Below are positions 57,751-64,000 of a stretch of 64,000 bases of DNA, piece by piece. Position 1 is the first letter of the stretch; every line of letters begins with the position of its first letter. The position numbers were made by a program, and so were the translations under genes. The stretch comes from Gordonia sp. KTR9 (GTDB taxonomy: Bacteria; Actinomycetota; Actinomycetes; Mycobacteriales; Mycobacteriaceae), in NCBI RefSeq assembly GCF_000143885.2, contig NC_018581.1:2294001-2358000 (forward strand), written 5' to 3'. Under the pieces are notes generated by a model that was given only the letters and a program-made list of their open reading frames with translations, made no database searches and had not been told where the DNA came from.

Positions 57751-58440
57751 TCAGGCCCTGCCGTCGCGGAGTCTGGTCGCCATCACCGCGACCTGGGTGC
57801 GTCGCTGCATGTCCAGCTTGCCCAGGATGCGGGACACGTAGTTCTTGATCGTCTTCTCCGCCAAGAACATCCGCTCGGCGATCTGCCGATTGGTCAGACC
57901 CTCGCCGATGAGGGCGAACACCTCGCGCTCCTGATGGGTCAGCTCGGCGAGCGGGTCCTTCTCGGTCTGCTTGCCGTCGCGCAGCTTGGCCAGCAGTGCG
58001 GCCGTGGACCGGTCGTCGAGCAGTGACCCACCACGTCCGACGGTCCGGACCGCGGCGACCAGGTTGTGGCCCAGGATCTGCTTGAGGACGAATCCCGAGG
58101 CGCCGGCGAGGACCGCGGCGAGCAGCGCATCGTCATCGGCGTAGCTCGTCAGCATCAGGCACTTGATCCCGGGTTCGGCGGCGCGCACGTCCCGGCACAG
58201 TTCGACGCCGTTGCCGTCGGGCAGCCGGACGTCGAGGACGGCGACGTCGGGTTTGGTCGCCAGGATGCCGACGAGGGCCTCGCCGACCGACGCGGCCTCG
58301 CCCACCACCTCGATGTCGTCGGCGGTCCCGAGTAGGTCGCGCAGGCCACGCCGGACGAGTTCGTGGTCGTCGACGAGGTAGGCACGAACCGGGGACGGGC
58401 TCGGACCGGTGGTGGGCGAATCCGTCGTGACAGGGGCCAT
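57751..58440 (-). CDS. devR: DevR/DosR-type NarL-family response regulator
   Basis: 229 residues from ATG 58440. The receiver domain has acidic pocket [16 protein letters not shown], phospho-acceptor Asp70 in [20 protein letters not shown], Thr/Ser in [10 protein letters not shown] and Lys in GFVLKQILG. The LuxR-type DNA-binding domain is [34 protein letters not shown], nearly identical in pattern to DosR. It controls hypoxia/NO dormancy genes in mycobacteria. The stop is one base from that of devS, tail to tail. A DosR-like half-site lies upstream. Confidence 0.94.
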   Translation of the reverse strand: MAPVTTDSPTTGPSPSPVRAYLVDDHELVRRGLRDLLGTADDIEVVGEAASVGEALVGILATKPDVAVLDVRLPDGNGVELCRDVRAAEPGIKCLMLTSYADDDALLAAVLAGASGFVLKQILGHNLVAAVRTVGRGGSLLDDRSTAALLAKLRDGKQTEKDPLAELTHQEREVFALIGEGLTNRQIAERMFLAEKTIKNYVSRILGKLDMQRRTQVAVMATRLRDGRA

Positions 58441-58498
58441 GGGTCTGAAAGTACCGGATCCGACGGGTCGCCAACTCGCGACGTCGGACCCCATGCAG

Positions 58499-58518
58499 GC
58501 GGGACTTTTGCCTCACGA
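58499..58518. promoter_or_regulatory. Possible DosR half-site between devR and desA
   Basis: GCGGGACTTTTGCCTCAC contains a full left half (GGGACT) of the DosR dyad as I recall it, with a degenerate right half. It lies 59 bases upstream of devR and 63 bases before the desaturase gene, so it could serve autoregulation, desA or both. Confidence 0.35.
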
Positions 58519-58580
58519 GCACCACCCGCCCCGTCGCGCAGAGTGAAACGGTACGACCCCAGCCCCGACCAGGAGAGCAC

Positions 58581-59588
58581 GTGACAACCCTCATCGGACC
58601 CCCCGACGCCGACCTCGGCAACCCCGGCATGACCGGCTCGGACCTGCTGCGCGAACTGCTGCCGGTGTGCGAGACCGAGGTCGAGCGCCACATGAAGATG
58701 ACCCGGGACTGGCACCCCCACGACTACGTGCCCTGGGACGACGGCCGCAACTTCGCGGCACTGGGCGGACACGACTGGGATCCCTCGCAATCCCGGCTCT
58801 CCGAGGTCGCCAAGGCCGCGATGATCACCAACCTGCTCACCGAGGACAACCTGCCGTCCTATCACCGGGTGATCGCCGACAACTTCACCCTCGACGACGC
58901 CTGGGGCTGGTGGGTGGGCCGCTGGACCGCCGAGGAGAACCGGCACTCGATCGTCATGCGGGACTACCTGGTGGTGACCCGTGGCGTCGACCCGGTCGAG
59001 CTCGAAGAGATCCGGATGGCGCACATGACGTCCGGATTCAACCCGTTGCCCGACGACGACGGCCAGCGCGACCACAGCTTCGACATGCTGTTCGCGGTCG
59101 CCTACGTGAGTTTCCAGGAGCTCGCCACCCGGGTGTCGCACCGCAACACCGGAAAGGCGTGCGGCGACCCGATCGCCGACCGGATGCTGCAACGTGTCGC
59201 GGCCGACGAGAACCTGCACATGCTCTTCTACCGCAACATCGTTGCCGGCGCGCTCGACCTCGTCCCCGACCAGACCATGGCCGCCATCCACGCGATCGTG
59301 ACCAACTTCCAGATGCCCGGCGCGACGATGCCGAACTTCCGGCGCAACGCCGTGCTGATCGCCAAGGGCGGTATCTACGATCTGCCGCAACACATGTCCG
59401 ATGTCGTCATGCCGGTCCTGCGGAAGTGGCGCATCTTCGAACGCGACGACTTCGGGCCCATCGGTGAGTACTACCGCGAACTCCTCGCGGACTTCCTGGA
59501 ACAGATGGATGTGAAGGTGCGCAAGTTCGAGGAGTCGCGCGAACGCGCCCTGGAACGGCAGCGCGCACGCGAGCAGCGGAGACGGTGA
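58581..59588 (+). CDS. desA: Acyl-[acyl-carrier-protein] desaturase
   Basis: 335 residues, soluble di-iron desaturase that uses oxygen to put a double bond in acyl-ACP. Iron ligands are seen in ETEVERHMKM (near residue 35), TAEENRHS (Glu118/119, His122) and AADENLHM. In M. tuberculosis DesA1/DesA2 act in mycolic-acid synthesis. The GTG has AGGAGAG upstream. It sits divergent from devR, making an oxygen-responsive control plausible by inference. Its stop overlaps a 20-bp tandem repeat. Confidence 0.94.
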   Translation: MTTLIGPPDADLGNPGMTGSDLLRELLPVCETEVERHMKMTRDWHPHDYVPWDDGRNFAALGGHDWDPSQSRLSEVAKAAMITNLLTEDNLPSYHRVIADNFTLDDAWGWWVGRWTAEENRHSIVMRDYLVVTRGVDPVELEEIRMAHMTSGFNPLPDDDGQRDHSFDMLFAVAYVSFQELATRVSHRNTGKACGDPIADRMLQRVAADENLHMLFYRNIVAGALDLVPDQTMAAIHAIVTNFQMPGATMPNFRRNAVLIAKGGIYDLPQHMSDVVMPVLRKWRIFERDDFGPIGEYYRELLADFLEQMDVKVRKFEESRERALERQRAREQRRR

Positions 59589-59627
59589 CCGACGCCGCTG
59601 CGGATCAACCGACGCCGCTGTGGATCA
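59588..59627. repeat. Two-copy 20-bp tandem repeat between desA and cysG
   Basis: Positions 59588-59607 and 59608-59627 are adjacent copies of the same 20 bases, differing only at C59601/T59621. It begins within the desA stop and ends 11 bases before the cysG -10 element (TAGTGT, 59638-59643). Confidence 0.8.
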
Positions 59628-59651
59628 GCGGTCCCGGTAGTGTCAGCTCCC

Positions 59652-60944
59652 ATGTCCGAGCCTGACTCCGCCTCGTCGAATGTCCCGGGGCCCCCGCACG
59701 TTCCCGGGCCCGACGCCTTCCCCTCCGGAGAGGGGCACTACCTGGTCGGCCTCGACCTCCGCGGACGCAGGGTCGTCGTGGTGGGTGGTGGGTCCGTCGC
59801 CCAGCGACGTCTGCCCAACCTCGTGGCGGCGGGCGCCGACGTCCACGTCGTCGCACTCGACCCGACGCCCGCCGTCGAGTCGTTCCCCGGTATCAGCGTC
59901 ACCCAGCGTCGCTACGTCGACGGGGATCTGGAGGGCGCCTGGTACGCGATGGCCTGCACCGACGACCCCGCCGTCAACGAGGCGGTGGTCGCCGAGGCCG
60001 AGCGCAGGCACACGTTCTGCGTGCGCGCCGACGACGCCCGACACGGCACCGCGGTCACGCCGGCGTCCGGCCGCCACCGCGACGTGCAGTTCGGGGTCCT
60101 CGCCGGTGGCGACCACAAGCTGTCGGCAGCGTTGCGCGCCGCGATCAGCCGCGCGCTGGCCGACGGTTCACTGAGCGTCGACGACGCCGCCCCGCATGCC
60201 GCGGGCGTGGCCCTCGTCGGTGGCGGACCGGGTGATCCCGACCTCATCACCGTCCGTGGTCAGCGGCTCCTCGCCGAGGCCGATGTGGTGGTCGCCGACC
60301 GGCTCGCGCCCCCCGAGCTGCTCGCCGAGCTCGGCCCGCAGGTCGAGATCATCGACGCCGCCAAGGTGCCGTACGGCCGTGCGATGAAGCAGGAGGCCAT
60401 CAACGACGTCCTGGTCGAGAAGGCGAAGGCGGGCAAGTTCGTCGTCCGTCTCAAGGGGGGAGACCCCTATGTCTACGGGCGGGGCTTCGAAGAACTCCAG
60501 GCCTGCGTGGCCGCCGGTGTCCCGGTGACGGTCGTCCCGGGCATCAGCAGCTCGATCGCCGCGCCGGCATCCGCGGGGATCCCGGTCACGCACCGCGGGG
60601 TCACGCACGAGATCGTCATCGCCTCGGGTCACGTGCCACCCGGCCACCCGGACTCGCTGATCGACTGGTCGGCGATGGGCAAGCTGCGCGGCACCCTCGT
60701 CCTGATGATGGCCGTCGAACGCGTCGAGGTCTTCGCCCGGGCACTGCTCGACGGCGGCCGGCGACCCGACACCCCGGTCGCGATGATCGAGAACGGATCG
60801 CTGCCGACGCAGCGGCTGCTGCGCACCGACCTCGCCCACGCCGGCGAGGTGGCCGACGCCGAGGGACTGCGGCCGCCCGCGATCGTGGTCATCGGTGACG
60901 TGGCCGCGTTCACCGAGGGAGAGCCTGACGGAATCCGGGCCTGA
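59652..60944 (+). CDS. cysG: Fused precorrin-2 dehydrogenase / uroporphyrinogen-III C-methyltransferase
   Basis: 430 residues. Residues 30-190 are the SirC-like NAD-dependent dehydrogenase (RRVVVVGGGSVAQRRLPNLV, then TFCVRADDARHGTAV). Residues 195-430 are the SUMT domain: VALVGGGPGDPDLITVRGQR, VVVADRLAPPELL, VRLKGGDPYVYGRGFEE, VVPGISSSIAAPASAGIPVT and MMAVERVEVF. It makes precorrin-2 for B12 and dihydro-sirohydrochlorin for sirohaem. No ferrochelatase signature was seen beyond the first domain. ATG 59652 follows TAGTGT by eight bases. Its place between the cob genes and efpA is as in M. tuberculosis (Rv2847c). Confidence 0.95.
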   Translation: MSEPDSASSNVPGPPHVPGPDAFPSGEGHYLVGLDLRGRRVVVVGGGSVAQRRLPNLVAAGADVHVVALDPTPAVESFPGISVTQRRYVDGDLEGAWYAMACTDDPAVNEAVVAEAERRHTFCVRADDARHGTAVTPASGRHRDVQFGVLAGGDHKLSAALRAAISRALADGSLSVDDAAPHAAGVALVGGGPGDPDLITVRGQRLLAEADVVVADRLAPPELLAELGPQVEIIDAAKVPYGRAMKQEAINDVLVEKAKAGKFVVRLKGGDPYVYGRGFEELQACVAAGVPVTVVPGISSSIAAPASAGIPVTHRGVTHEIVIASGHVPPGHPDSLIDWSAMGKLRGTLVLMMAVERVEVFARALLDGGRRPDTPVAMIENGSLPTQRLLRTDLAHAGEVADAEGLRPPAIVVIGDVAAFTEGEPDGIRA

Positions 60945-61014
60945 CCGAATCCGAGCCCGACCGAATCAATGGGGATTGGCATGTGCCTGCCATCGGCCGG
61001 TACGGTCGTTCTCT

Positions 61015-62565
61015 ATGTCGACTCCCGGATCTGCGCACACCGGAACCGTGAACACTGGAACGGTGGATACCGCGCAGTTCCGTCCGGTCTTCGGTTTGCC
61101 GATCCTGGTGCTGTCCGGGATGCAGCTGCTCGTCGTGCTCGACGGCACCGTCGCCGCGCTCGCCCTGCCGAGTATCCGCGACGCCCTCTCGCTGTCGGAG
61201 TCGAGTGCCAACTGGGTGATCAGCAGCTACGTGCTGGCGTTCGGCGGGCTCATGCTCCTCGGCGGCCGGCTCGGCGACACCTTCGGCCGCAAGCGGATGT
61301 TCATCGTCGGTGTCGTCGCCTTCACGCTCACGTCGCTGCTCTGTGGCCTGGCCTGGAACGAGGCCAGCCTGCTCGCCGGGCGAGCCCTCCAGGGTGCGTC
61401 GGCGGCCATCGCGGCGCCGACCGCGATGGCCCTGGTCGCGACCACCTTCGCACCCGGCAAACCGCGCAGCCAGGCCTTCGCCGTCTACGCGGCCATGACC
61501 GGGGTGGGGTCGGTGGCGGGGCTGATCCTCGGCGGTGTGCTGACCGAGCTGTCGTGGCGACTGGTCTTCCTGATCAACGTGCCGATCGGGTTGATCGTCG
61601 TCGTCGGAGCATTTGTCGCGCTGCGGGAATCCCAGGGTGAACGACTGCCCCTCGACGTGCCCGGCGCGGTCCTCGGCACGCTCGGCTGCACCCTGCTCGT
61701 GCTCGCGGTGAACGAAGGGCCCAACGGCTGGACGGCGCCGGTCGTGGTCGGCTCGTTCATCCTCGGCGGCCTCGCCCTGGCCGCGTTCATCGTGGTCGAA
61801 CGCCGCGCCCGGAACCCGCTGCTGCCGTTCTCGCTCTTCGACAACAGCTCCCGCGTCGCGGCGCTGCTCGCGATTCTGCTGGCCAGCATGATCATGATGT
61901 GCATGGCGGTCTTCATCTCGCTGTATCTGCAGGGCATCCTGCAGTATTCGCCGATCCAGAGCGGGCTCGCCGTCGTGCCCTTCGCGTTCGGACTGGGCAT
62001 CGCCGCGGCGATCGCGTCGAAGCTGGCGCTGATGATCCAGCCGCGATGGCTCGTCCTGGTCGGCGGCGCGGTGATCCTCGTCGGCTGTCTGTACGCATCG
62101 TCGATCGCGACCGACTCGCCGGACTATTTCCCGAGCATCTTCATCCCGGTCGTCGTCATCGGCTTCGGTGTGGGTCTGGCGGTCATCCCGCTGACCCTGT
62201 CCGTGGTGGCCGGGGTGGGCACCACCGAGATCGGCCCCCTGACGGCACTGGCACAGGTCGCGCAGAACCTCGGCGGGGCCGTCGGCCTGGTCGTCGTCGG
62301 CGCGATGGTCACCTCGCGCGCGCTGTCGAAGGGTGGCACGACCGCGCCGGTGGAGACGATGAATTCCACACAGCTCGCGGCGCAGGCCGAGGGCTACGGT
62401 CTGGCCTTCGCCGCCTGCGCCGGGATCGCCGTCCTGGCCGCGATCGTCGTGCTGTTCATGCGGTTCACGCCCGAGCAGGTCGCCGAGGGGCAGGCCGCGC
62501 AGGAAGCCGCCGACGCAGGGGTCGACGCCGAGACGCGCACCCCGGGGCCCGACACCCAGCGATGA
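61015..62565 (+). CDS. efpA: EfpA-type MFS efflux pump (DHA2, 14 TMS)
   Basis: 516 residues. Sequence and place match mycobacterial EfpA, a 14-helix MFS exporter. Visible are GMQLLVVLDGTVAALALPSI, FGGLMLLGGRLGDTFGRKRM (motif A), ALQGASAAIAAPTAMALVAT, GVLTELSWRLVFLINVPIGL (motif C/D) and VPLTLSVV-like VIPLTLSVVAGVGTTEIGPL. EfpA is associated with drug tolerance and recently with lipid translocation. The ATG at 61015 has TACGGT eight bases upstream; nothing forces a longer start. It lies between cysG and a PPOX gene. Confidence 0.9.
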   Translation: MSTPGSAHTGTVNTGTVDTAQFRPVFGLPILVLSGMQLLVVLDGTVAALALPSIRDALSLSESSANWVISSYVLAFGGLMLLGGRLGDTFGRKRMFIVGVVAFTLTSLLCGLAWNEASLLAGRALQGASAAIAAPTAMALVATTFAPGKPRSQAFAVYAAMTGVGSVAGLILGGVLTELSWRLVFLINVPIGLIVVVGAFVALRESQGERLPLDVPGAVLGTLGCTLLVLAVNEGPNGWTAPVVVGSFILGGLALAAFIVVERRARNPLLPFSLFDNSSRVAALLAILLASMIMMCMAVFISLYLQGILQYSPIQSGLAVVPFAFGLGIAAAIASKLALMIQPRWLVLVGGAVILVGCLYASSIATDSPDYFPSIFIPVVVIGFGVGLAVIPLTLSVVAGVGTTEIGPLTALAQVAQNLGGAVGLVVVGAMVTSRALSKGGTTAPVETMNSTQLAAQAEGYGLAFAACAGIAVLAAIVVLFMRFTPEQVAEGQAAQEAADAGVDAETRTPGPDTQR

Positions 62566-62595
62566 GTTGTCGGCGGGAGCACGGTCGGTCCCTTC

Positions 62596-63135
62596 ATGGA
62601 CGCCAAGAATCTCGCTGAGCTCTACGACATCGACACCCTCGACTGGCAGCCCGTCGCGGCGCGCCTTGCGGCCGGGGTGTCCCAGGCACCCGGCACCGGC
62701 GGCCCCGGCCGGCACACGTGGTGGATCGCCACGATCAACTCCGACGGCAGCCCGCACGTCACCGGCATCGGGGCGCTGTGGCACCAAGGGGCGCTGTGGC
62801 TCGAGACCGGTCCGACGACCCGGAAGGCGAACAACCTCGCCCGCGACCCGCGCTGCACCCTGTCGGTGGCGCTCGACGTGGCCGATCTCGTCGTCGAGGG
62901 TGACGCGCGACGGGTCACCGAACCCGGCGTCGTCGCCGAACTCGCCGAGCTGTGGGCGAACGACGGGTGGCCGTGCCGCGTCGACGAGTCCGGTATCGCC
63001 CTGACCGCGGACTTCAGCGCGCCGTCGGCCGGCCCGCCGCCGTGGTGGGTCTACCGTGTGACGCCGCGTCGGGCGACCGTCCTGCAGACCGTGGAGCCCG
63101 GTGGCGCGACCCTGTTCGAGTTCGACGCGCAGTAG
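62596..63135 (+). CDS. Pyridoxamine 5'-phosphate oxidase-family flavoprotein
   Basis: 179 residues with the split-barrel fold binding FMN or F420. Typical parts are WWIATINSDGSPHVTGIGAL, WLETGPTTRKANNLARDPRC and LVVEGDARRVTEP. The C-terminal WWVYRVTPRRATVLQT fits general PPOX members, not a true PdxH. Cofactor and substrate are unknown. It follows efpA by 30 bases and may share its transcript; yaaA converges 22 bases after its end. Confidence 0.88.
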   Translation: MDAKNLAELYDIDTLDWQPVAARLAAGVSQAPGTGGPGRHTWWIATINSDGSPHVTGIGALWHQGALWLETGPTTRKANNLARDPRCTLSVALDVADLVVEGDARRVTEPGVVAELAELWANDGWPCRVDESGIALTADFSAPSAGPPPWWVYRVTPRRATVLQTVEPGGATLFEFDAQ

Positions 63136-63157
63136 CGACGCACGTCCCGGGGCCGGG

Positions 63158-63898
63158 TCAGTCGGTCAGCACGACGATCCGGTCGGGCGCCTCGATCTCG
63201 ACCCGCTGCCCGGCATCGGCGAGGACCGCGGCCACACCGTCGATGTCGCGCACGGTGCGTCGCGTACGGACCAGCTCACGAGCCATCAGGCCCTTGTAGT
63301 GCTTGTTGAAGTGGCTGACCACCTTGCGCGAGCCGTCCGGTTGTTCGGTCATGACGGTCGCCGTCACCGCACCCCGTACCGGCCCGAGCTGGTGGTAGAC
63401 ACCCGACCGCAGATCCACGACGAAGTCGTCGACGGCGTCGAGTGCGGGGGACAGATCCGGCTTCCACAGCGACGCCAGGGTCGGCAGGCCGGGCAGCTTG
63501 GAGCCGCCGGAGAGCCGGTAAGCGGGGATCGGATCGGGTGCTCGTACCACGCCGAACAGCGCCGAACCGATCGCCAGCCGGTCGGCCGCCTTCGTCTTGC
63601 CCGCCCGGGTGAGCGACCGATGGTCGAGGGCGTCGTAGAGGACGCCGGTGTAGCGCTCGAGCGCCGGCCGGGTCGGGGACAGCCAGAGTTCGGCGTTGCG
63701 GTCGACCTCGTCGAGCTGGGTCGCGCCGAGCCCGAGGGCGGTACGACTGGCGTCGAGATCGGCGGCCAGTGCGACGAGGGCCTCGGCGAGCTGTTTGCGG
63801 ATCGGGTTCAGCTCCGGAAAGGACAGCGTGTCGAGATCCAGGGGAGCCCCGCGGCCGCCGTCGGATTTCGTCTCTGAGGGAGGCAGGATGACGAGCAC
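63158..63898 (-). CDS. yaaA: YaaA family peroxide-stress protein (DUF328)
   Basis: 246 residues. In E. coli YaaA binds DNA and limits Fenton damage under peroxide. Recognised by VLVILPPSETKSDGG at the start, LTRAGKTKAADRLAIGSALF, LPGLPTLASLWKPDL and HFNKHYKGLMARELVR. GTG 63898 is used because it gives the conserved LVILPPSETK start and lies six bases after TATGGT on the minus strand; a start at 63940 would add 14 residues and overlap proS. Confidence 0.92.
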   Translation of the reverse strand: MLVILPPSETKSDGGRGAPLDLDTLSFPELNPIRKQLAEALVALAADLDASRTALGLGATQLDEVDRNAELWLSPTRPALERYTGVLYDALDHRSLTRAGKTKAADRLAIGSALFGVVRAPDPIPAYRLSGGSKLPGLPTLASLWKPDLSPALDAVDDFVVDLRSGVYHQLGPVRGAVTATVMTEQPDGSRKVVSHFNKHYKGLMARELVRTRRTVRDIDGVAAVLADAGQRVEIEAPDRIVVLTD

Positions 63899-63904
63899 CG
63901 CAAC

Positions 63905-63910
63905 ACCATA
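63905..63910 (-). promoter_or_regulatory. yaaA -10 element (TATGGT), leaderless arrangement
   Basis: Read on the minus strand: TATGGT (63910-63905), GTTGCG, then the GTG at 63898. It lies back to back with the proS -10 TAAGCT (63913-63918), two bases away. Confidence 0.45.
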
Positions 63911-63926
63911 ACTAAGCTGGTTGGTC

Positions 63927-64000
63927 GTGATCACACGCATGTCGACCCTGTTCCTGCGGACCCTGCGCGACGACCCCGCCGACGCCGAGGTCCCCAGCCA
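63927..64000 (+). CDS. proS: Prolyl-tRNA synthetase, N-terminal fragment (continues beyond window)
   Basis: Only 24 full codons are inside the window: MITRMSTLFLRTLRDDPADA followed by EVPS, the conserved N-terminus of bacterial-type ProRS. The start is GTG 63927, eight bases after TAAGCT, or ATG 63939 (MSTLFLRTLR). Its place next to efpA and cysG agrees with the M. tuberculosis order (Rv2845c proS). The catalytic motifs lie outside the window. Confidence 0.85.
   Translation, partial: MITRMSTLFLRTLRDDPADAEVPS

Overview
The window is high-GC actinobacterial DNA. Gene content and order are those of a mycolic-acid-containing member of the Mycobacteriales. A Gordonia-like organism fits best, but that is inference from gene order and protein character, not from a search. 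Lineage markers are mycothione reductase, an antigen-85-type mycolyltransferase relative, a PapA-type acyltransferase, DevR/DevS, EfpA, DUF2469 and DUF2631. From memory, most of the window matches the order of the Mycobacterium tuberculosis segment from proS (Rv2845c) to amt (Rv2920c), broken by several insertions.

Layout. 1-6010: end of amt, then glnB and glnD (nitrogen sensing), ffh (SRP) and an amidohydrolase. 6484-12564: ribosome and RNA genes (rpsP, a KH protein, rimM, trmD, rplS), then lepB, rnhB and a DUF2469 gene; a three-gene cassette of YbaB-like and WXG-like proteins sits between trmD and rplS. 12683-20587: YraN, a secreted DUF4185 protein, bluB, comM, dprA, a frameshifted tetR, a siderophore-interacting protein and xerC. 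20617-23160: an M23 endopeptidase facing away from rpsB-tsf. 23215-27651: an accessory lipid locus (MFS exporter, PapA-type acyltransferase, divergent antigen-85-like enzyme). 27740-36621: pyrH-frr-cdsA, rlmN, dxr-rip1-ispG and a GNAT gene. 36679-41459: a penicillin-binding lipoprotein converging on a haem/iron ABC importer (hmuTUV). 41581-51411: map, a receptor kinase with a seven-bladed RCC1-like extracellular domain, cobQ, two hydrolases, mycothione reductase and mqo. 51459-60944: a cobalamin cluster (chelatase, cobO, cobB, cysG/cobA) into which devS, devR and an acyl-ACP desaturase are inserted. 61015-64000: efpA, a PPOX flavoprotein, yaaA and the first codons of proS.

Themes. Cobalamin synthesis is spread over bluB, cobQ, the chelatase, cobO, cobB and cysG. 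Iron uptake is represented by hmuTUV and a ferric-siderophore reductase with a possible IdeR-type site. Isoprenoid precursor synthesis has dxr and ispG flanking the site-2 protease rip1. Many genes here have a TANNNT-like -10 element ending 6-8 nt before the start codon, the arrangement of leaderless mRNAs. No tRNA, rRNA, CRISPR array, insertion sequence or prophage was recognised.
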